DNA from: Plantibacter sp. Leaf314
GTDB lineage: Bacteria; Actinomycetota; Actinomycetes; Actinomycetales; Microbacteriaceae
DNA: 64,000 nucleotides
Direction of reading: 5' to 3'
NCBI RefSeq assembly: GCF_001423185.1
Contig: NZ_LMOB01000001.1
Coordinates: 2,153,889 to 2,217,888 of the forward strand
Part shown: piece after piece, positions 1-8,937 of the stretch
Layout: every line of letters starts with the position of its first letter
Numbering within the stretch: position 1 is the stretch's first letter
Translations under genes and position numbers: made by a program
Notes under the pieces: generated by a model
Databases searched by the model: none
Seen by the model: the letters and a program-made list of their open reading frames with translations, nothing else
What the model was told of the DNA's origin: nothing

Positions 1-21
1 GTCGGACGCGGCTCGGCGGCC

Positions 22-1467
22 GTGACCGTGCCGGGCACCGTCCCGCAGTACGGCGTCGTCGAGGTCCGTTTCGACGGTCCATCGCACGGCAACCCCTTCG
101 TCGACGTCGAGCTCGGCGCGACGTTCACGAACGGCGCGCGTGAGCTCACCGTCGGCGGCTTCTACGACGGCGACGGCCGGTACCTCGTGCGGCTCCTCGC
201 CGAGGAGCCGGGCGAGTGGACGTTCACCACGACCTCGACCGCACGATCGCTCGACGGGATCACCGGGACGGTGACGGTCGGCGCCGCCGAGCCGGGTCAC
301 CACGGTCCGGTCCGGGTGGACGGGTTCCACTTCGCGCACGCCGACGGCACCCGGCACCGCCCGCTTGGCACGACCGCGTACGCCTGGACGCACCAGACGG
401 TGGAGCTCCAGGAGGCGACGCTCGCCGCCCTGGCCGCCGCGCCGTTCACGAAGATCCGCATGTGCGTGTTCCCGAAGTCGTACCTCTACAACGCGAACGA
501 ACCCACGTCGTTCCCCTTCGTCGGTTCCCTGGCCGAGGGCTTCGACGTCGAGCGGTTCGACCCGGCGTACTGGGCCAACCTGGAGCACCGCATCGCCCAG
601 CTCGGGGCGCTCGGCATCGAAGCGGACCTCATCCTCTTCCACGCCTACGACCGGTGGGGCTTCGCCGATCTCGGCCCGGCCGTCGACGAGCGGTACCTCC
701 GCTACGCGGTGCGCCGACTCGCCGCCTTCGCGAACGTGTGGTGGTCGATGGCCAACGAGTACGACCTGCTCTGGGCGAAGACGACCGACGACTGGGAGCG
801 CCTGGCCGCGGTGGTCGGCGACGAGGACCCGCACGGGCACCTCAACTCGATCCACAATTGCCAGGGCTTCTACGACTACACGAAGCCGTGGATCACGCAC
901 TGCAGCGTGCAGCGGGTGGACGTGTACCGCACCGCCGAGAACACCGACCTCTGGCGGCAGCAGTGGGGCAAGCCGATCGTCATCGACGAGTGCGCGTACG
1001 AGGGCGACATCGACCAGGGCTGGGGCAACATCACCGGCGAGGAGATGGTGCGGCGGTTCTGGGAGGGCGCGATCCGCGGCGGCTACGTCGGCCACGGGGA
1101 GACGTACCTCAACGAGCGCGAGGAGCTGTTCTGGTCGAAGGGCGGACCGCTCATCGGCTCGAGCCCGGATCGCATCGCCTTCCTCGAGCGCATCTCGGCC
1201 GAGTCCCCGACGGGCGTGCTCGACCCGCTCCCCGGCGACTGGGACGTGCCGTGGGGCGGGGTCGCCGGGCGCTACGTCATCGGGTACTTCGGGTTCAACC
1301 GTCCGCGGTTCCGGAACGTGTTCCTTCCGGATGGCGAGTTCCACGTCGACGTGCTCGACACCTGGAACATGACCGTGGAGACGCTGCCCGGCACGTTCTC
1401 GGGGACCGTCCGTGTCGACCTCCCCGGCCGGCAGTTCATGGCGGTGCGCCTCCGCCGCGTGGAGTGA
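22..1467 (+). CDS. DUF5060/DUF4038-type glycoside hydrolase-like protein
   Basis: Predicted (beta/alpha)8-barrel carbohydrate-active protein of the DUF5060-DUF4038-DUF5605 architecture. Residues ~8-80 look like the DUF5060 beta-sandwich (GNPFVDVELGATF, GFYDGDGRYLVR, EPGEWTFTT). Residues ~95-380 form the barrel, with the strand-end motif WWSMANEYD holding a likely acid/base Glu and KPIVIDECAYEG a likely nucleophile Glu. A small C-terminal beta domain ends in RQFMAVRLRR. Substrate cannot be read from the sequence; relatives act on plant or host glycans. The GTG at 22 is the first start in frame, but the frame stays open to base 1, so the true start could lie upstream. It is followed by a repeat-filled spacer and no obvious partner in the window. 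Family call is from recognised motifs; catalysis is inferred. Confidence 0.75.
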   Translation: MTVPGTVPQYGVVEVRFDGPSHGNPFVDVELGATFTNGARELTVGGFYDGDGRYLVRLLAEEPGEWTFTTTSTARSLDGITGTVTVGAAEPGHHGPVRVDGFHFAHADGTRHRPLGTTAYAWTHQTVELQEATLAALAAAPFTKIRMCVFPKSYLYNANEPTSFPFVGSLAEGFDVERFDPAYWANLEHRIAQLGALGIEADLILFHAYDRWGFADLGPAVDERYLRYAVRRLAAFANVWWSMANEYDLLWAKTTDDWERLAAVVGDEDPHGHLNSIHNCQGFYDYTKPWITHCSVQRVDVYRTAENTDLWRQQWGKPIVIDECAYEGDIDQGWGNITGEEMVRRFWEGAIRGGYVGHGETYLNEREELFWSKGGPLIGSSPDRIAFLERISAESPTGVLDPLPGDWDVPWGGVAGRYVIGYFGFNRPRFRNVFLPDGEFHVDVLDTWNMTVETLPGTFSGTVRVDLPGRQFMAVRLRRVE

Positions 1468-1472
1468 CCTCC

Positions 1473-1560
1473 GGTCGCTGAGCCGCCCCACCCGGTCGCT
1501 GAGCCGCCCTCCCCGCTCGCTGAGCCGCCCCATCCGGTCGCTGAGCCTGTCGAAGTGCCC
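1473..1560. repeat. 21-bp tandem repeat (ggtcgctgagccg type), four copies
   Basis: Four copies of a unit beginning g(g/c)tcgctgagc start at 1473, 1494, 1515 and 1536, exactly 21 bp apart. The last copy runs into gagcctgtcgaagtgcccc, linking this array to the cctgagcctgtcgaaggg repeat found at 3.7, 19.1 and 52.7 kb. It lies between two genes on the same strand. Confidence 0.8.
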
Positions 1561-1563
1561 CCG

Positions 1564-1592
1564 TTGACAGGTTTGTTCGGACCACTTACAGT
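1564..1592 (+). promoter_or_regulatory. Predicted sigma70-type promoter of the micro-gene/GH20 pair
   Basis: A perfect -35 TTGACA (1564-1569) is followed, after 17 bp, by TACAGT (1587-1592), four of six matches to the -10 consensus. Transcription would begin near 1599, placing the operator at 1606-1632 just downstream of the start, where a bound repressor would block elongation or initiation. Confidence 0.6.
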
Positions 1593-1605
1593 TGTCGGGC
1601 ATTCG

Positions 1606-1632
1606 CGCAACCTGCGTTGCGGTATGCGCAAC
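1606..1632. promoter_or_regulatory. Putative IclR operator (same motif as 50783-50808)
   Basis: Three half-sites in a row: CGCAAC (1606-1611), ctgc, GTTGCG (1616-1621), gtatg, CGCAAC (1627-1632). The right pair forms an inverted repeat GTTGCG-N5-CGCAAC. The divergent promoter of the deaminase/kinase cluster has the same arrangement, GTTGCA-N5-CGCAAC followed by a 4-bp gap and ATTGCA, sharing ATGCGCAAC exactly. Assignment to the IclR protein at 51932 is inference. Confidence 0.6.
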
Positions 1633-1656
1633 CGCTCGACGACTGGAGTGCGACCC

Positions 1657-2007
1657 ATGGACGACGGAACCGGCACCATCCTGCTGCGCAGCGTCCTCCG
1701 AGGAACGGCGCTCACGGCGCTGCTGCCGAGCTGGGTGACCGGTGGCGGGGGCGACGCGGTCCTCGACCGCCTGCGTGACGACGCCGTGATCGCCGAGCTC
1801 GAGCGGTCCTTCGCCGAACCGCCCGTCGCCGAGCGCATCGACTGGTCGACCGTCCGGATCGCCCAGGTCTCGCACCCCGATCTGCATGAGCTCGTCGGTC
1901 GCAGCATCGCCGACCTCGCCGCCGAAGCCGGACAGTCACCGCTCACGGTCGTCTCGGATACGCTGATCGCCGACCGCCTCACCACGCTCGTCGACACCCG
2001 CGCCTGA
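1657..2007 (+). CDS. Micro-gene: stand-alone interior segment of a D-aminoacylase-family protein
   Basis: A 116-residue protein starting at an ATG with a good ribosome site (GGAG, 9 bases upstream) and ending 25 bp before the GH20 gene. Residues ~16-110 align without large gaps to residues ~299-402 of the full deacylase at 47105-48745: LTALLPSW matches LSALLPSW, DWSTVRI matches DWATIEI, HPDLHELVGR matches NPELAGYVGR, and IADRLTT matches LEADRLAT. It has none of the metal-binding His/Asp residues, so it cannot be an amidohydrolase by itself. A longer reading from 1555 would cross the operator and is unlikely. It may be the remnant of a second deacylase gene after deletion of both ends, or a retained small partner protein. 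The gene has its own predicted promoter and operator. Confidence 0.65.
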   Translation: MDDGTGTILLRSVLRGTALTALLPSWVTGGGGDAVLDRLRDDAVIAELERSFAEPPVAERIDWSTVRIAQVSHPDLHELVGRSIADLAAEAGQSPLTVVSDTLIADRLTTLVDTRA

Positions 2008-2032
2008 GCACGTCCACCCGAGGAGACCATCG

Positions 2033-3664
2033 ATGCTTCCCCTGCCAACGACCGTCCAGCAGCACGAGGGCGCGTTCACGCTCCGCGACACGACGGGCCT
2101 CGGCGGCGACCGTCGCTTCACGGCGGCGAGCCGCTGGTTGCGCGAGGTCCTGCAGGCCTCGACCGGCTACGACCTCGACGCCCGCATCGACCTCCGGACC
2201 GACAGCATCGCGTTCATCCACGAGGACGGCCTGCCCGCCGGCGGCTACCGCCTGACCGTGAGCGAGGAGGGCGTGCGCATCGTCGCGTCCGACGCGTCCG
2301 GCGCCTTCTCCGGAGCGGTGACCCTCACCCAGCTCCTGCCGCCCGCCGTCAACCGCCGGGCGCTCGTGCCGGGTGTCGACTGGACGGTCCCGGCCACGAC
2401 GATCGACGACGCACCCCGCTTCGGTTGGCGCGGGGTCATGCTCGACGTCGCCCGACACTTCCTCCCGAAGGCCGACGTCCTCCGCTTCATCGACCTCGCG
2501 GCACGGCACAAACTCAACGTCCTCCACTTCCACCTCACCGACGACCAGGGGTGGCGCATCCAGATCGACGCCTTCCCGAAGCTCACCGAGGTGGGCGGCT
2601 GGCGCACGGAGAGCCAGCACGGCGCCGCACGACACGCACCGGGTGACGGCCGGCCCCACGGTGGCTTCTACACGAAGGACGATCTCCGCGAGATCGTCGC
2701 CTACGCCGCAGCCCGCTCGATCACCGTCGTCCCCGAGGTCGACCTGCCGGGCCACGCGCGAGCCATCATCGCCGCCTACCCGGAACTCGCCGTCCCCGAC
2801 GTCGCGCAGGATCCCGACGAGCCGTCGGTGTGGACGCGCTGGGGCATCAACGAGGCGATCCTCGACATGGGCGAGCCGACCATCGACTTCTTCCGCACGG
2901 TGTTCGACGAGGTGATGGAACTGTTCCCCTCCACCTTCATCGGCGTCGGCGGCGACGAGGCGAAGAAGACCCGCTGGGCCGCGAGCCCGCGCACGCAGGC
3001 GCTCATGACCGAGCGCGGGCTCGCCTCCGTCGAGGAACTGCAGGCGTGGTTCATCCGTCAGCTCGAGACGCACCTGTCCGCCGCCGGCCGGCGGCTCTAC
3101 GGCTGGGACGAGATCCTCGAGGGCGGCGGGCTGCCGAAGGACGCGACCGTCGCCTCGTGGCGCGGCGAGTTCGGTGCGGTCGTGGCCGCGCGCCAGGGCT
3201 ACGACGTCATCGCGTGCCCGGACGACCGCGTCTACCTCGACTACCGGGAGTCCGACGACCCGCGCGAGCCCATCCCGGTCGGCCCGCCGCTCACCGTCGC
3301 CGAGGTCTACACCTTCGAACCCGTGCCCGCGGAGCTGACGGAGGCGGAGGGCGCGCACGTCATCGGCGTGCAGGCGAACATCTGGACCGAGCACATGGAC
3401 TCGGCCCGGGTCATCGACTACCAGGCGTATCCGCGCCTCTGCGCCCTCGCCGAGGTGGCGTGGGTCGGTCGGGAACGCGACCTCGCGGGCTTCGAGGAAC
3501 GTCTCGGGCAGCACCTGGCCCGGCTCGACGCGCTCGGCGTCGAGTACCGGCGGGCCACGGGTCCGCTGCCGTGGCAGGAACGTCCGGACGCCGAGGGCCG
3601 GCCCTCCACGCGCGAGCAGCGTGCCGCCCTCGTCGAGGAGCTCACGAAGGACATCCGCGCCTAG
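2033..3664 (+). CDS. Beta-N-acetylhexosaminidase, GH20
   Basis: Removes terminal GlcNAc or GalNAc from the non-reducing end of chito-oligosaccharides or glycans. The 543-residue protein has an N-terminal GH20b-like domain (~1-115), then the barrel beginning FGWRGVMLDVARHF, a substrate-contact region LNVLHFHLTDDQGWRI, VPEVDLPGHA, and the catalytic Asp-Glu pair in FIGVGGDEAKKT; VQANIWTEH lies near the end. There is no signal peptide, so it should act in the cytoplasm on imported oligosaccharides. It is the second gene after a predicted promoter/operator shared with the deaminase/kinase cluster, separated from the micro-gene by 25 bp with a GAGGAG ribosome site. The regulatory link suggests chito-oligosaccharides, possibly carrying an oxidised end unit; this is inference. 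Confidence 0.92.
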   Translation: MLPLPTTVQQHEGAFTLRDTTGLGGDRRFTAASRWLREVLQASTGYDLDARIDLRTDSIAFIHEDGLPAGGYRLTVSEEGVRIVASDASGAFSGAVTLTQLLPPAVNRRALVPGVDWTVPATTIDDAPRFGWRGVMLDVARHFLPKADVLRFIDLAARHKLNVLHFHLTDDQGWRIQIDAFPKLTEVGGWRTESQHGAARHAPGDGRPHGGFYTKDDLREIVAYAAARSITVVPEVDLPGHARAIIAAYPELAVPDVAQDPDEPSVWTRWGINEAILDMGEPTIDFFRTVFDEVMELFPSTFIGVGGDEAKKTRWAASPRTQALMTERGLASVEELQAWFIRQLETHLSAAGRRLYGWDEILEGGGLPKDATVASWRGEFGAVVAARQGYDVIACPDDRVYLDYRESDDPREPIPVGPPLTVAEVYTFEPVPAELTEAEGAHVIGVQANIWTEHMDSARVIDYQAYPRLCALAEVAWVGRERDLAGFEERLGQHLARLDALGVEYRRATGPLPWQERPDAEGRPSTREQRAALVEELTKDIRA

Positions 3665-3670
3665 CGCGCC

Positions 3671-3800
3671 GGTCCCCGAGCCTGTCGAAGGGCCCCGGTC
3701 CCTGAGCCTGTCGAAGGGCCTCGGTCCCTGAGCCTGTCGAAGGGCCTCGGTCCCTGAGCCTGTCGAAGGGCCCCGGTCCCTGAGCCTGTCGAAGGGCGCC
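3671..3800. repeat. Five tandem 26-bp repeats, ggtccctgagcctgtcgaaggg type
   Basis: Units begin with ggtccc at 3671, 3697, 3723, 3749 and 3775, exactly 26 bp apart and nearly identical; the first differs at one base (ccccgag). Each contains CCCT...AGGG arms able to form a short hairpin. Single or partial copies recur at ~1546, 19057-19173 and 52687-52750, always between genes on the same strand and in the same orientation. Confidence 0.9.
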
Positions 3801-3867
3801 CGCACGCCCACTGTCCACCCAGCGCAACCCCCAGGTGTCGCGGAGGGTCGGCTGGAACACTGGCGAC

Positions 3868-4611
3868 ATGACCACCATCACGCTGACCAAGGGCGTCACC
3901 GCCTACCGTGCCGACCCGCCGAAGGGCGTCGAACTCCGCGGCGGGCTCGTCCTCATCCACGAGATCTGGGGGCTCGTCCCGCACATCATCGACGTCGCCG
4001 ACCGCTTCGCCGCGGAGGGCTACATCGTCGTCGCGCCCGACATCCTGAGCGGCGCCGGCGTCACCCCGGAGATCGGCACGGAGCTGCAGGAGCTCGTCTT
4101 CAGTGGCGACGAGGCGACCCGCACGGCCGCGCAGCCGCGGTTCCGCGAGGCGCTGTCGGTGTCGAAGTCGCCGGAGTACGCCGAGGAGGCGCTCGGGTAC
4201 CTCGGCAAGGCCGTCGACGTCCTGTTCGACGAGGACGGTGTCGACGGACGCGTCGCCGTGGTCGGGTTCTGCTTCGGTGGCGGGTACAGCTTCGCGCTCG
4301 CGGCCGCCGACCGCCGCATCCGTGCCGCCGTCCCGTTCTACGGGTACCCGCCGGAGCCCGAGGCCGTCACGTCGATCGCCTGCCCTGTGCTCGCGTTCTA
4401 CGGCGACCAGGACGAGGACCTCATGAAGAGCCTCCCCGACCTCACGACCACGATGGAGGACGCCCGCGTGGAGTTCACGGCGACGGTCTACCCGGAGGCC
4501 GGACACGCGTTCTTCAACGACACGAACACGATCACCTACCGCGAGGACGCGGCCGCCGACGCCTGGGTGAAGACCCTCGCGTTCCTCGACACCTCGCTCG
4601 GCAACGCCTGA
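3868..4611 (+). CDS. Dienelactone hydrolase family protein
   Basis: A 247-residue alpha/beta hydrolase of the dienelactone hydrolase family. The Cys nucleophile lies in VGFCFGGGYS, the acid in AFYGDQDED and the His in YPEAGHAFFND, giving the Cys-Asp-His triad. The ATG at 3868 is preferred over the in-frame GTG at 3835 because family members begin close to the MTTITL segment. It stands alone after the tandem repeats, and ends before a double hairpin. The family hydrolyses enol-lactones from aromatic breakdown, but many members have unknown physiological substrates and nothing nearby indicates aromatic catabolism. Confidence 0.85.
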   Translation: MTTITLTKGVTAYRADPPKGVELRGGLVLIHEIWGLVPHIIDVADRFAAEGYIVVAPDILSGAGVTPEIGTELQELVFSGDEATRTAAQPRFREALSVSKSPEYAEEALGYLGKAVDVLFDEDGVDGRVAVVGFCFGGGYSFALAAADRRIRAAVPFYGYPPEPEAVTSIACPVLAFYGDQDEDLMKSLPDLTTTMEDARVEFTATVYPEAGHAFFNDTNTITYREDAAADAWVKTLAFLDTSLGNA

Positions 4612-4630
4612 CCCGGGCGATCCGCTTCCG

Positions 4631-4688
4631 TTCGCCCATTCTTGGGCGAAGCAACGCCCGCTCGCCCAAACATGGGCGAGCGGGCGTT
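4631..4688. terminator. Double hairpin, bidirectional terminator
   Basis: Two perfect inverted repeats lie between convergent genes. The first is TTCGCCCA (4631-4638) with TGGGCGAA (4643-4650). The second is a 16-bp stem, 4653-4668 with 4673-4688, and a 4-base loop; its right arm ends in GCGTT. The two stems share the GCCCA/TGGGC core. Confidence 0.8.
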
Positions 4689-4707
4689 CGTGTGGAGCGG
4701 TGGAGGC

Positions 4708-6099
4708 CTACGCGCCCTTGAGGCGCGTGGCGAGGTAGGCGTACAGCTCGTCGATCGCGACGCGCTCCTGCTGCATGCTGTCGCGGTCGCGGACCGTCAC
4801 CGCGTTGTCCTCGAGGGAGTCGAAGTCGACCGTGACGCAGAACGGGGTGCCGATCTCGTCCTGACGGCGGTAGCGGCGACCGATGGCCCCCGAGTCGTCG
4901 AAGTCGATGTTCCAGGAGCCGCGCAGCTCGTCGCCGATCTGGCGGGCGAGCGGCGAGAGCGCCTCGTTGCGGGACAGAGGCAGCACGGCGACCTTCACGG
5001 GCGCGAGGCGCGGGTCGAGGTGCAGCACGGTGCGCTTCTCGATCTTGCCCTTGGCGTTCGGCGGCAGCTCCTGCTCCTCGTAGGCGTCGACGAGGAAGGC
5101 CATGAGCGCACGGGTCAGGCCGAACGACGGCTCGATGACGTACGGAATGTACCGCTCGTTCTTCGCCTGGTCGAAGTAGCTGAGGTCCTTGCCGGAGCTC
5201 TCGGCGTGCACCTTGAGGTCGTAGTCGGTGCGGTTCGCGACGCCCATGAGCTCGCCCCACTCGCTGCCGGCGAAGCCGAACTTGTACTCGATGTCGACGG
5301 TGCGCTTCGAGTAGTGTGCGAGCTTCTCCTGCGGGTGCTCGAACCAACGGATGTTGTCGGGCGTCATGCCGAGGTCGATGAACCACGCCCAGCAGAGGTC
5401 CATCCACGTCTGCTGCCACTCGTCGTCCGTGCCGGGCTCGACGAAGAACTCGATCTCCATCTGCTCGAACTCACGCGTCCGGAAGATGAAGTTGCCGGGG
5501 GTGATCTCGTTGCGGAACGCCTTGCCGATCTGGCCGATGCCGAACGGCGGCTTCTTGCGCGCCGTCTGCAGCACGTTCGAGAAGTTGGTGAAGATGCCCT
5601 GCGCGGTCTCCGGGCGCAGGTAGTGCAGGCCCGACTCGTCGTCGACGACACCGAGGAACGTCTTCAGCAGGCCGGACATCTGACGGATCTCGGTCCACTG
5701 GCCGATCTTCGACGGGTGCTCCGGGTCCGGGATGTCGGCGAGGCCGTTCTCCGGCGGGTGGCCGTGCTCGGCCTCGTACGCCTCGAAGAGGTGGTCGGCC
5801 CGGTAGCGCTTGTGGGTGATGAGCGACTCGGTCAGCGGGTCGCTGAAGACCTTGACGTGGCCGGACGCCTCCCAGACGGCGGTGGGGAGGATGACGGCGG
5901 AGTCGAGACCGACCATGTCGCCGCGGCCGCGCACGAAGGCGTTCCACCACTGCTTCTTGATGTTCTCCTTGAGCTCCACGCCGAGGGGCCCGTAGTCCCA
6001 CGCCGACCGGGTTCCGCCGTAGATGTCGCCGGAGGGGAAGACGAACCCTCGGTGCTGCGCCAGGGTGACGACGGAATCGAGTCGGGACTGCTCTGCCAT
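4708..6099 (-). CDS. glyS: Glycyl-tRNA synthetase, dimeric type
   Basis: Charges tRNA-Gly; class II aminoacyl-tRNA synthetase of the single-chain homodimer type, 463 residues, the usual length for bacteria. Seen in the sequence: the N-terminal signature [18 protein letters not shown], motif 2 around [10 protein letters not shown] and [13 protein letters not shown], motif 3 around [10 protein letters not shown], and the C-terminal anticodon-binding domain with [15 protein letters not shown] and [19 protein letters not shown]. The ATG at 6099 is chosen because GGAGAG precedes it by 5-6 bases; the longer open frame upstream lacks family similarity. It is monocistronic and converges on the dienelactone hydrolase gene across a double hairpin. 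Housekeeping gene, no anomaly. Confidence 0.97.
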   Translation of the reverse strand: MAEQSRLDSVVTLAQHRGFVFPSGDIYGGTRSAWDYGPLGVELKENIKKQWWNAFVRGRGDMVGLDSAVILPTAVWEASGHVKVFSDPLTESLITHKRYRADHLFEAYEAEHGHPPENGLADIPDPEHPSKIGQWTEIRQMSGLLKTFLGVVDDESGLHYLRPETAQGIFTNFSNVLQTARKKPPFGIGQIGKAFRNEITPGNFIFRTREFEQMEIEFFVEPGTDDEWQQTWMDLCWAWFIDLGMTPDNIRWFEHPQEKLAHYSKRTVDIEYKFGFAGSEWGELMGVANRTDYDLKVHAESSGKDLSYFDQAKNERYIPYVIEPSFGLTRALMAFLVDAYEEQELPPNAKGKIEKRTVLHLDPRLAPVKVAVLPLSRNEALSPLARQIGDELRGSWNIDFDDSGAIGRRYRRQDEIGTPFCVTVDFDSLEDNAVTVRDRDSMQQERVAIDELYAYLATRLKGA

Positions 6100-6354
6100 G
6101 TGGGCCTCTCCATGCCGCGGATCGCGGCGGTGTCTGCGGTGCTGACGCCTGGCTGGCGCCCGCTCCCGGAACCCTCCAATCCTACGGGCGCGTCGCTGAG
6201 CACCACCAAACCGAGGCACGGGCGGCGGGCACACCCCGTGGCCCATCGGCGCGCGCCTCCGCCGTGAAGCCGCCCGGCGGACTCGCCAAGTCCGCTCCCC
6301 GCAGGCCATGATCGTGAGGAGTGGCACGCCGGACAGCACGGCGGAAGGGACATC

Positions 6355-8937
6355 ATGAGCTCGAGCGAGACACCGGGGACGGGCACACCTCCCACAGCGA
6401 CGGGCACGACATCGACGGAGTCGCGGCGATCACGCACCGCAGCACGGCTCGCGGGCTTCCAGACGTCGGCCGTCCGGTTCGTCCGCGGGACACCCGTGAG
6501 CTTCGGGCTCGCGGCGATCATCCTCGTCCTCGCGGTCCTGACCGGTACGGCGACCGGCCCCGCTTCCACGGCGGTCCAGGAGCAGTGGGCCGCCGGGTTC
6601 GCGACGACCGTCGAGGCCGGGCACTGGTGGACGCCGCTCAGCGCCCTCGTGATCGCCTGGGACCCGTTCCAACTCGTGTTCGCGGTCCTCGGCGCCGTCG
6701 GACTGCTCGGGGTCGCCGAACGCCTCATGGGTTCGCGGCGCACCCTCTGGACCTTCCTCGTCCTCGGGGTCGCCGGCACCCTCGTGGGTATCGGCCTGCA
6801 GGCGATCGGGGCCGCGATCGGCGAGCTCTGGGCGATCACCGTCGAGCTGGATCTGACCCTCGACCCCTTCGTCGGCATCGTCGGCGCCCTCCTCGCGGCG
6901 AGCGCCTTCGCCCTCCCCCTCTGGCGGCGGCGCATCCGGGTGATCACGATCGGGTTCATCCTCATGTTCGTGCTCTACAACGGCGACACGACCGACGTGT
7001 ACCGACTGATCGCCGCCATGCTCGGGCTCGTGCTCGGGCGGGTGCTCGCGCGGGCCCTGGGCCGGCAGCGCACCCGCTGGAACCGCAGCTCGCACCAGGA
7101 GACGAGGACCCTGCTGGCGGCGACGATCTCGGTGTCGGCGATCGGGCCGCTCATCTCGATCATCTCCCCCAACGCGATCGGCCTGCTCTCCTATCTCGGG
7201 AACGTGTTCAGCGACACCGTCCCGGACTACGACGAGGTCATGGGCCGGTGCGCCGCGAGCTTCACCGACGAGTGCAACCGTGAGATCGCGATCGCCAGCC
7301 AGGCCGGGACGGGGTCCCTCGTCCTGACCTTCGTGCCGCTCGTGCTCCTCGTCGTCGCGGCGATCGGCCTGCGCAACGGCCGGCGGTTCGCGCTCATCCT
7401 GACGATCGTCGTGAAGTTCGCCCTCGCCGTCATCGGCGCGTTCGCGTTCGTGTACGCGCTCCGCTTCGACCAGAACGGGACGGACCTGTGGGAGATCCTG
7501 CTCTGGGGTGCCGCCGCGCTCGTCGTCCCGTTGGCGCTCGCCCTCCTGCTCATCGCCCAGCGCCGGCACTTCCAGGTGCGGGCGCCCCGTGACGCCCGTC
7601 GCGAGTTCGTGTTCACCGTCTTCTTCGCGTTCGTCGTGCTACTCATCGGCGAGCTGCTCATCGGGTGGATCAACCGCGCCACGTTCCTCCCGGAGCCGGC
7701 CGGCCTCGCCACCCTCCTGTCCGACGTGCCGCGCCGGTTCCTGCCCGGGGTGTTCCTCGGCTCGCTCGGAAGCCCCACCTTCCCCACGGACGGGCTCACC
7801 GTGTTCGCATTCGAGTGGGTCGGCCCCATCTTCTGGGCCGTGTTCCTGCTCGCCATGCTCCGGCTGTTCGCTGCGACCGGGCCGACGACGCACCAGGGTG
7901 ACGGCGCCCGCATCCGGCAGCTCCTCAAGCAGGGCGGCGGCGGCACCATGGGGTTCATGGCGACCTGGCCGGGCAACGACTACTGGTTCGCCGAGGACGG
8001 CCGCAGCGCCGTCGCCTACCGGGTGATCAACGGGATCGCGATCACGATGTCCGATCCGATCGCACCGGGTTCCGACGGCCGCTCCACGATCCGCGGGTTC
8101 GCCGAGTTCTGCGACGCGAACAGCTGGATCCCGGTGTTCTACAGCGTGCACGAGCAGTACCTGCCGGTGTTCGCGGAGCTCGACTGGCAGGTCATGTCGG
8201 TCGGCGAGGAGACCCTCATGCACCCGCCGACCTTCGAACTCACGGGCAAGCCGTGGCAGAAGGTGCGGCAGGCGCTCAACCGCGGCATCAAGGAGGGGCT
8301 GACGACGCTCTGGACCACCTGGGACGAGCTGCCGTTGGCGATGGTCAACGAGATCACGTCGATCTCCGAGCAGTGGGTGGCGGAGAAGGAGCTCCCGGAG
8401 ATGGGCTTCACGCTCGGTGCGATGGAGGAGCTGAAGGACCCGGAGGTCGCCCTCATGCTCGCGATCGGGCCCGACGGACGGCTGCAGGCGATCACGAGCT
8501 GGTTGCCGTCGTACCGCGACGGCCGCGTGGTCGGGTGGACGATCGACTTCATGCGCCGCGCCGACGGCAGTTTGAACGGGGTCATGGAGTTCCTCATCGC
8601 CTCGGCCGCGCTGCACATGCGCGAGACCGGGGTCGAGGTACTGTCGCTCTCCGGCGCACCGCTGGCCACGAAACCGCTCCGGCCGGGTGAGACGCCACCG
8701 CCGGCGACCGCGATGACGCGCCTGATGGACTTCCTCGCGAAGACCCTCGAGCCCGCTTACGGGTTCTCCTCGCTGTTCCGGTTCAAGGCGAAGTTCAACC
8801 CGACGTACGAGACCATCTACATGACCTACTCGGACCCGCTCGCGCTCCCGATCATCGGCACGGCCGTCGGCAAGGCCTACCTCCCCGACGTCTCCCCGAA
8901 GGAGGCCATCGCGCTCGTCCGCACCCTCAGCCGCTGA
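6355..8937 (+). CDS. Lysylphosphatidylglycerol synthase-like protein: rhomboid-like membrane half plus DUF2156
   Basis: An 860-residue integral membrane protein. After a Ser/Thr-rich cytoplasmic tail (~1-40) come many membrane helices: a rhomboid-like block (~45-240) with [12 protein letters not shown], then further helices (~245-510). Residues ~525-855 form a cytoplasmic DUF2156 domain, the aminoacyl-transfer half of MprF/LysX-type enzymes: [44 protein letters not shown]. The rhomboid-like block has no catalytic GxSG serine (the equivalent stretch reads LDPFVGIVG), so it is not a protease. Probable role: transfer of an amino acid to a membrane phospholipid, altering surface charge. A divergent relative with a DedA fusion lies at 30255-33203. 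Its stop overlaps the 3' end of the convergent LacI gene by 11 bp. Confidence 0.85.
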   Translation: MSSSETPGTGTPPTATGTTSTESRRSRTAARLAGFQTSAVRFVRGTPVSFGLAAIILVLAVLTGTATGPASTAVQEQWAAGFATTVEAGHWWTPLSALVIAWDPFQLVFAVLGAVGLLGVAERLMGSRRTLWTFLVLGVAGTLVGIGLQAIGAAIGELWAITVELDLTLDPFVGIVGALLAASAFALPLWRRRIRVITIGFILMFVLYNGDTTDVYRLIAAMLGLVLGRVLARALGRQRTRWNRSSHQETRTLLAATISVSAIGPLISIISPNAIGLLSYLGNVFSDTVPDYDEVMGRCAASFTDECNREIAIASQAGTGSLVLTFVPLVLLVVAAIGLRNGRRFALILTIVVKFALAVIGAFAFVYALRFDQNGTDLWEILLWGAAALVVPLALALLLIAQRRHFQVRAPRDARREFVFTVFFAFVVLLIGELLIGWINRATFLPEPAGLATLLSDVPRRFLPGVFLGSLGSPTFPTDGLTVFAFEWVGPIFWAVFLLAMLRLFAATGPTTHQGDGARIRQLLKQGGGGTMGFMATWPGNDYWFAEDGRSAVAYRVINGIAITMSDPIAPGSDGRSTIRGFAEFCDANSWIPVFYSVHEQYLPVFAELDWQVMSVGEETLMHPPTFELTGKPWQKVRQALNRGIKEGLTTLWTTWDELPLAMVNEITSISEQWVAEKELPEMGFTLGAMEELKDPEVALMLAIGPDGRLQAITSWLPSYRDGRVVGWTIDFMRRADGSLNGVMEFLIASAALHMRETGVEVLSLSGAPLATKPLRPGETPPPATAMTRLMDFLAKTLEPAYGFSSLFRFKAKFNPTYETIYMTYSDPLALPIIGTAVGKAYLPDVSPKEAIALVRTLSR

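Noticed and set aside
1555..1656. Longer start for the micro-gene
   Set aside because: It would place coding sequence over the TTGACA promoter and operator; the ATG at 1657 has a proper ribosome site and starts just before the homologous region.
3671..3800. Tandem array considered as a CRISPR
   Set aside because: Units are directly adjacent at 26 bp with no variable spacers, and no cas genes are present.
1979..3811. 610-codon open frame on the minus strand across the GH20 gene
   Set aside because: It mirrors the high-GC codon pattern of the GH20 gene and its N-terminus is made of translated tandem repeats; no domain is recognisable.
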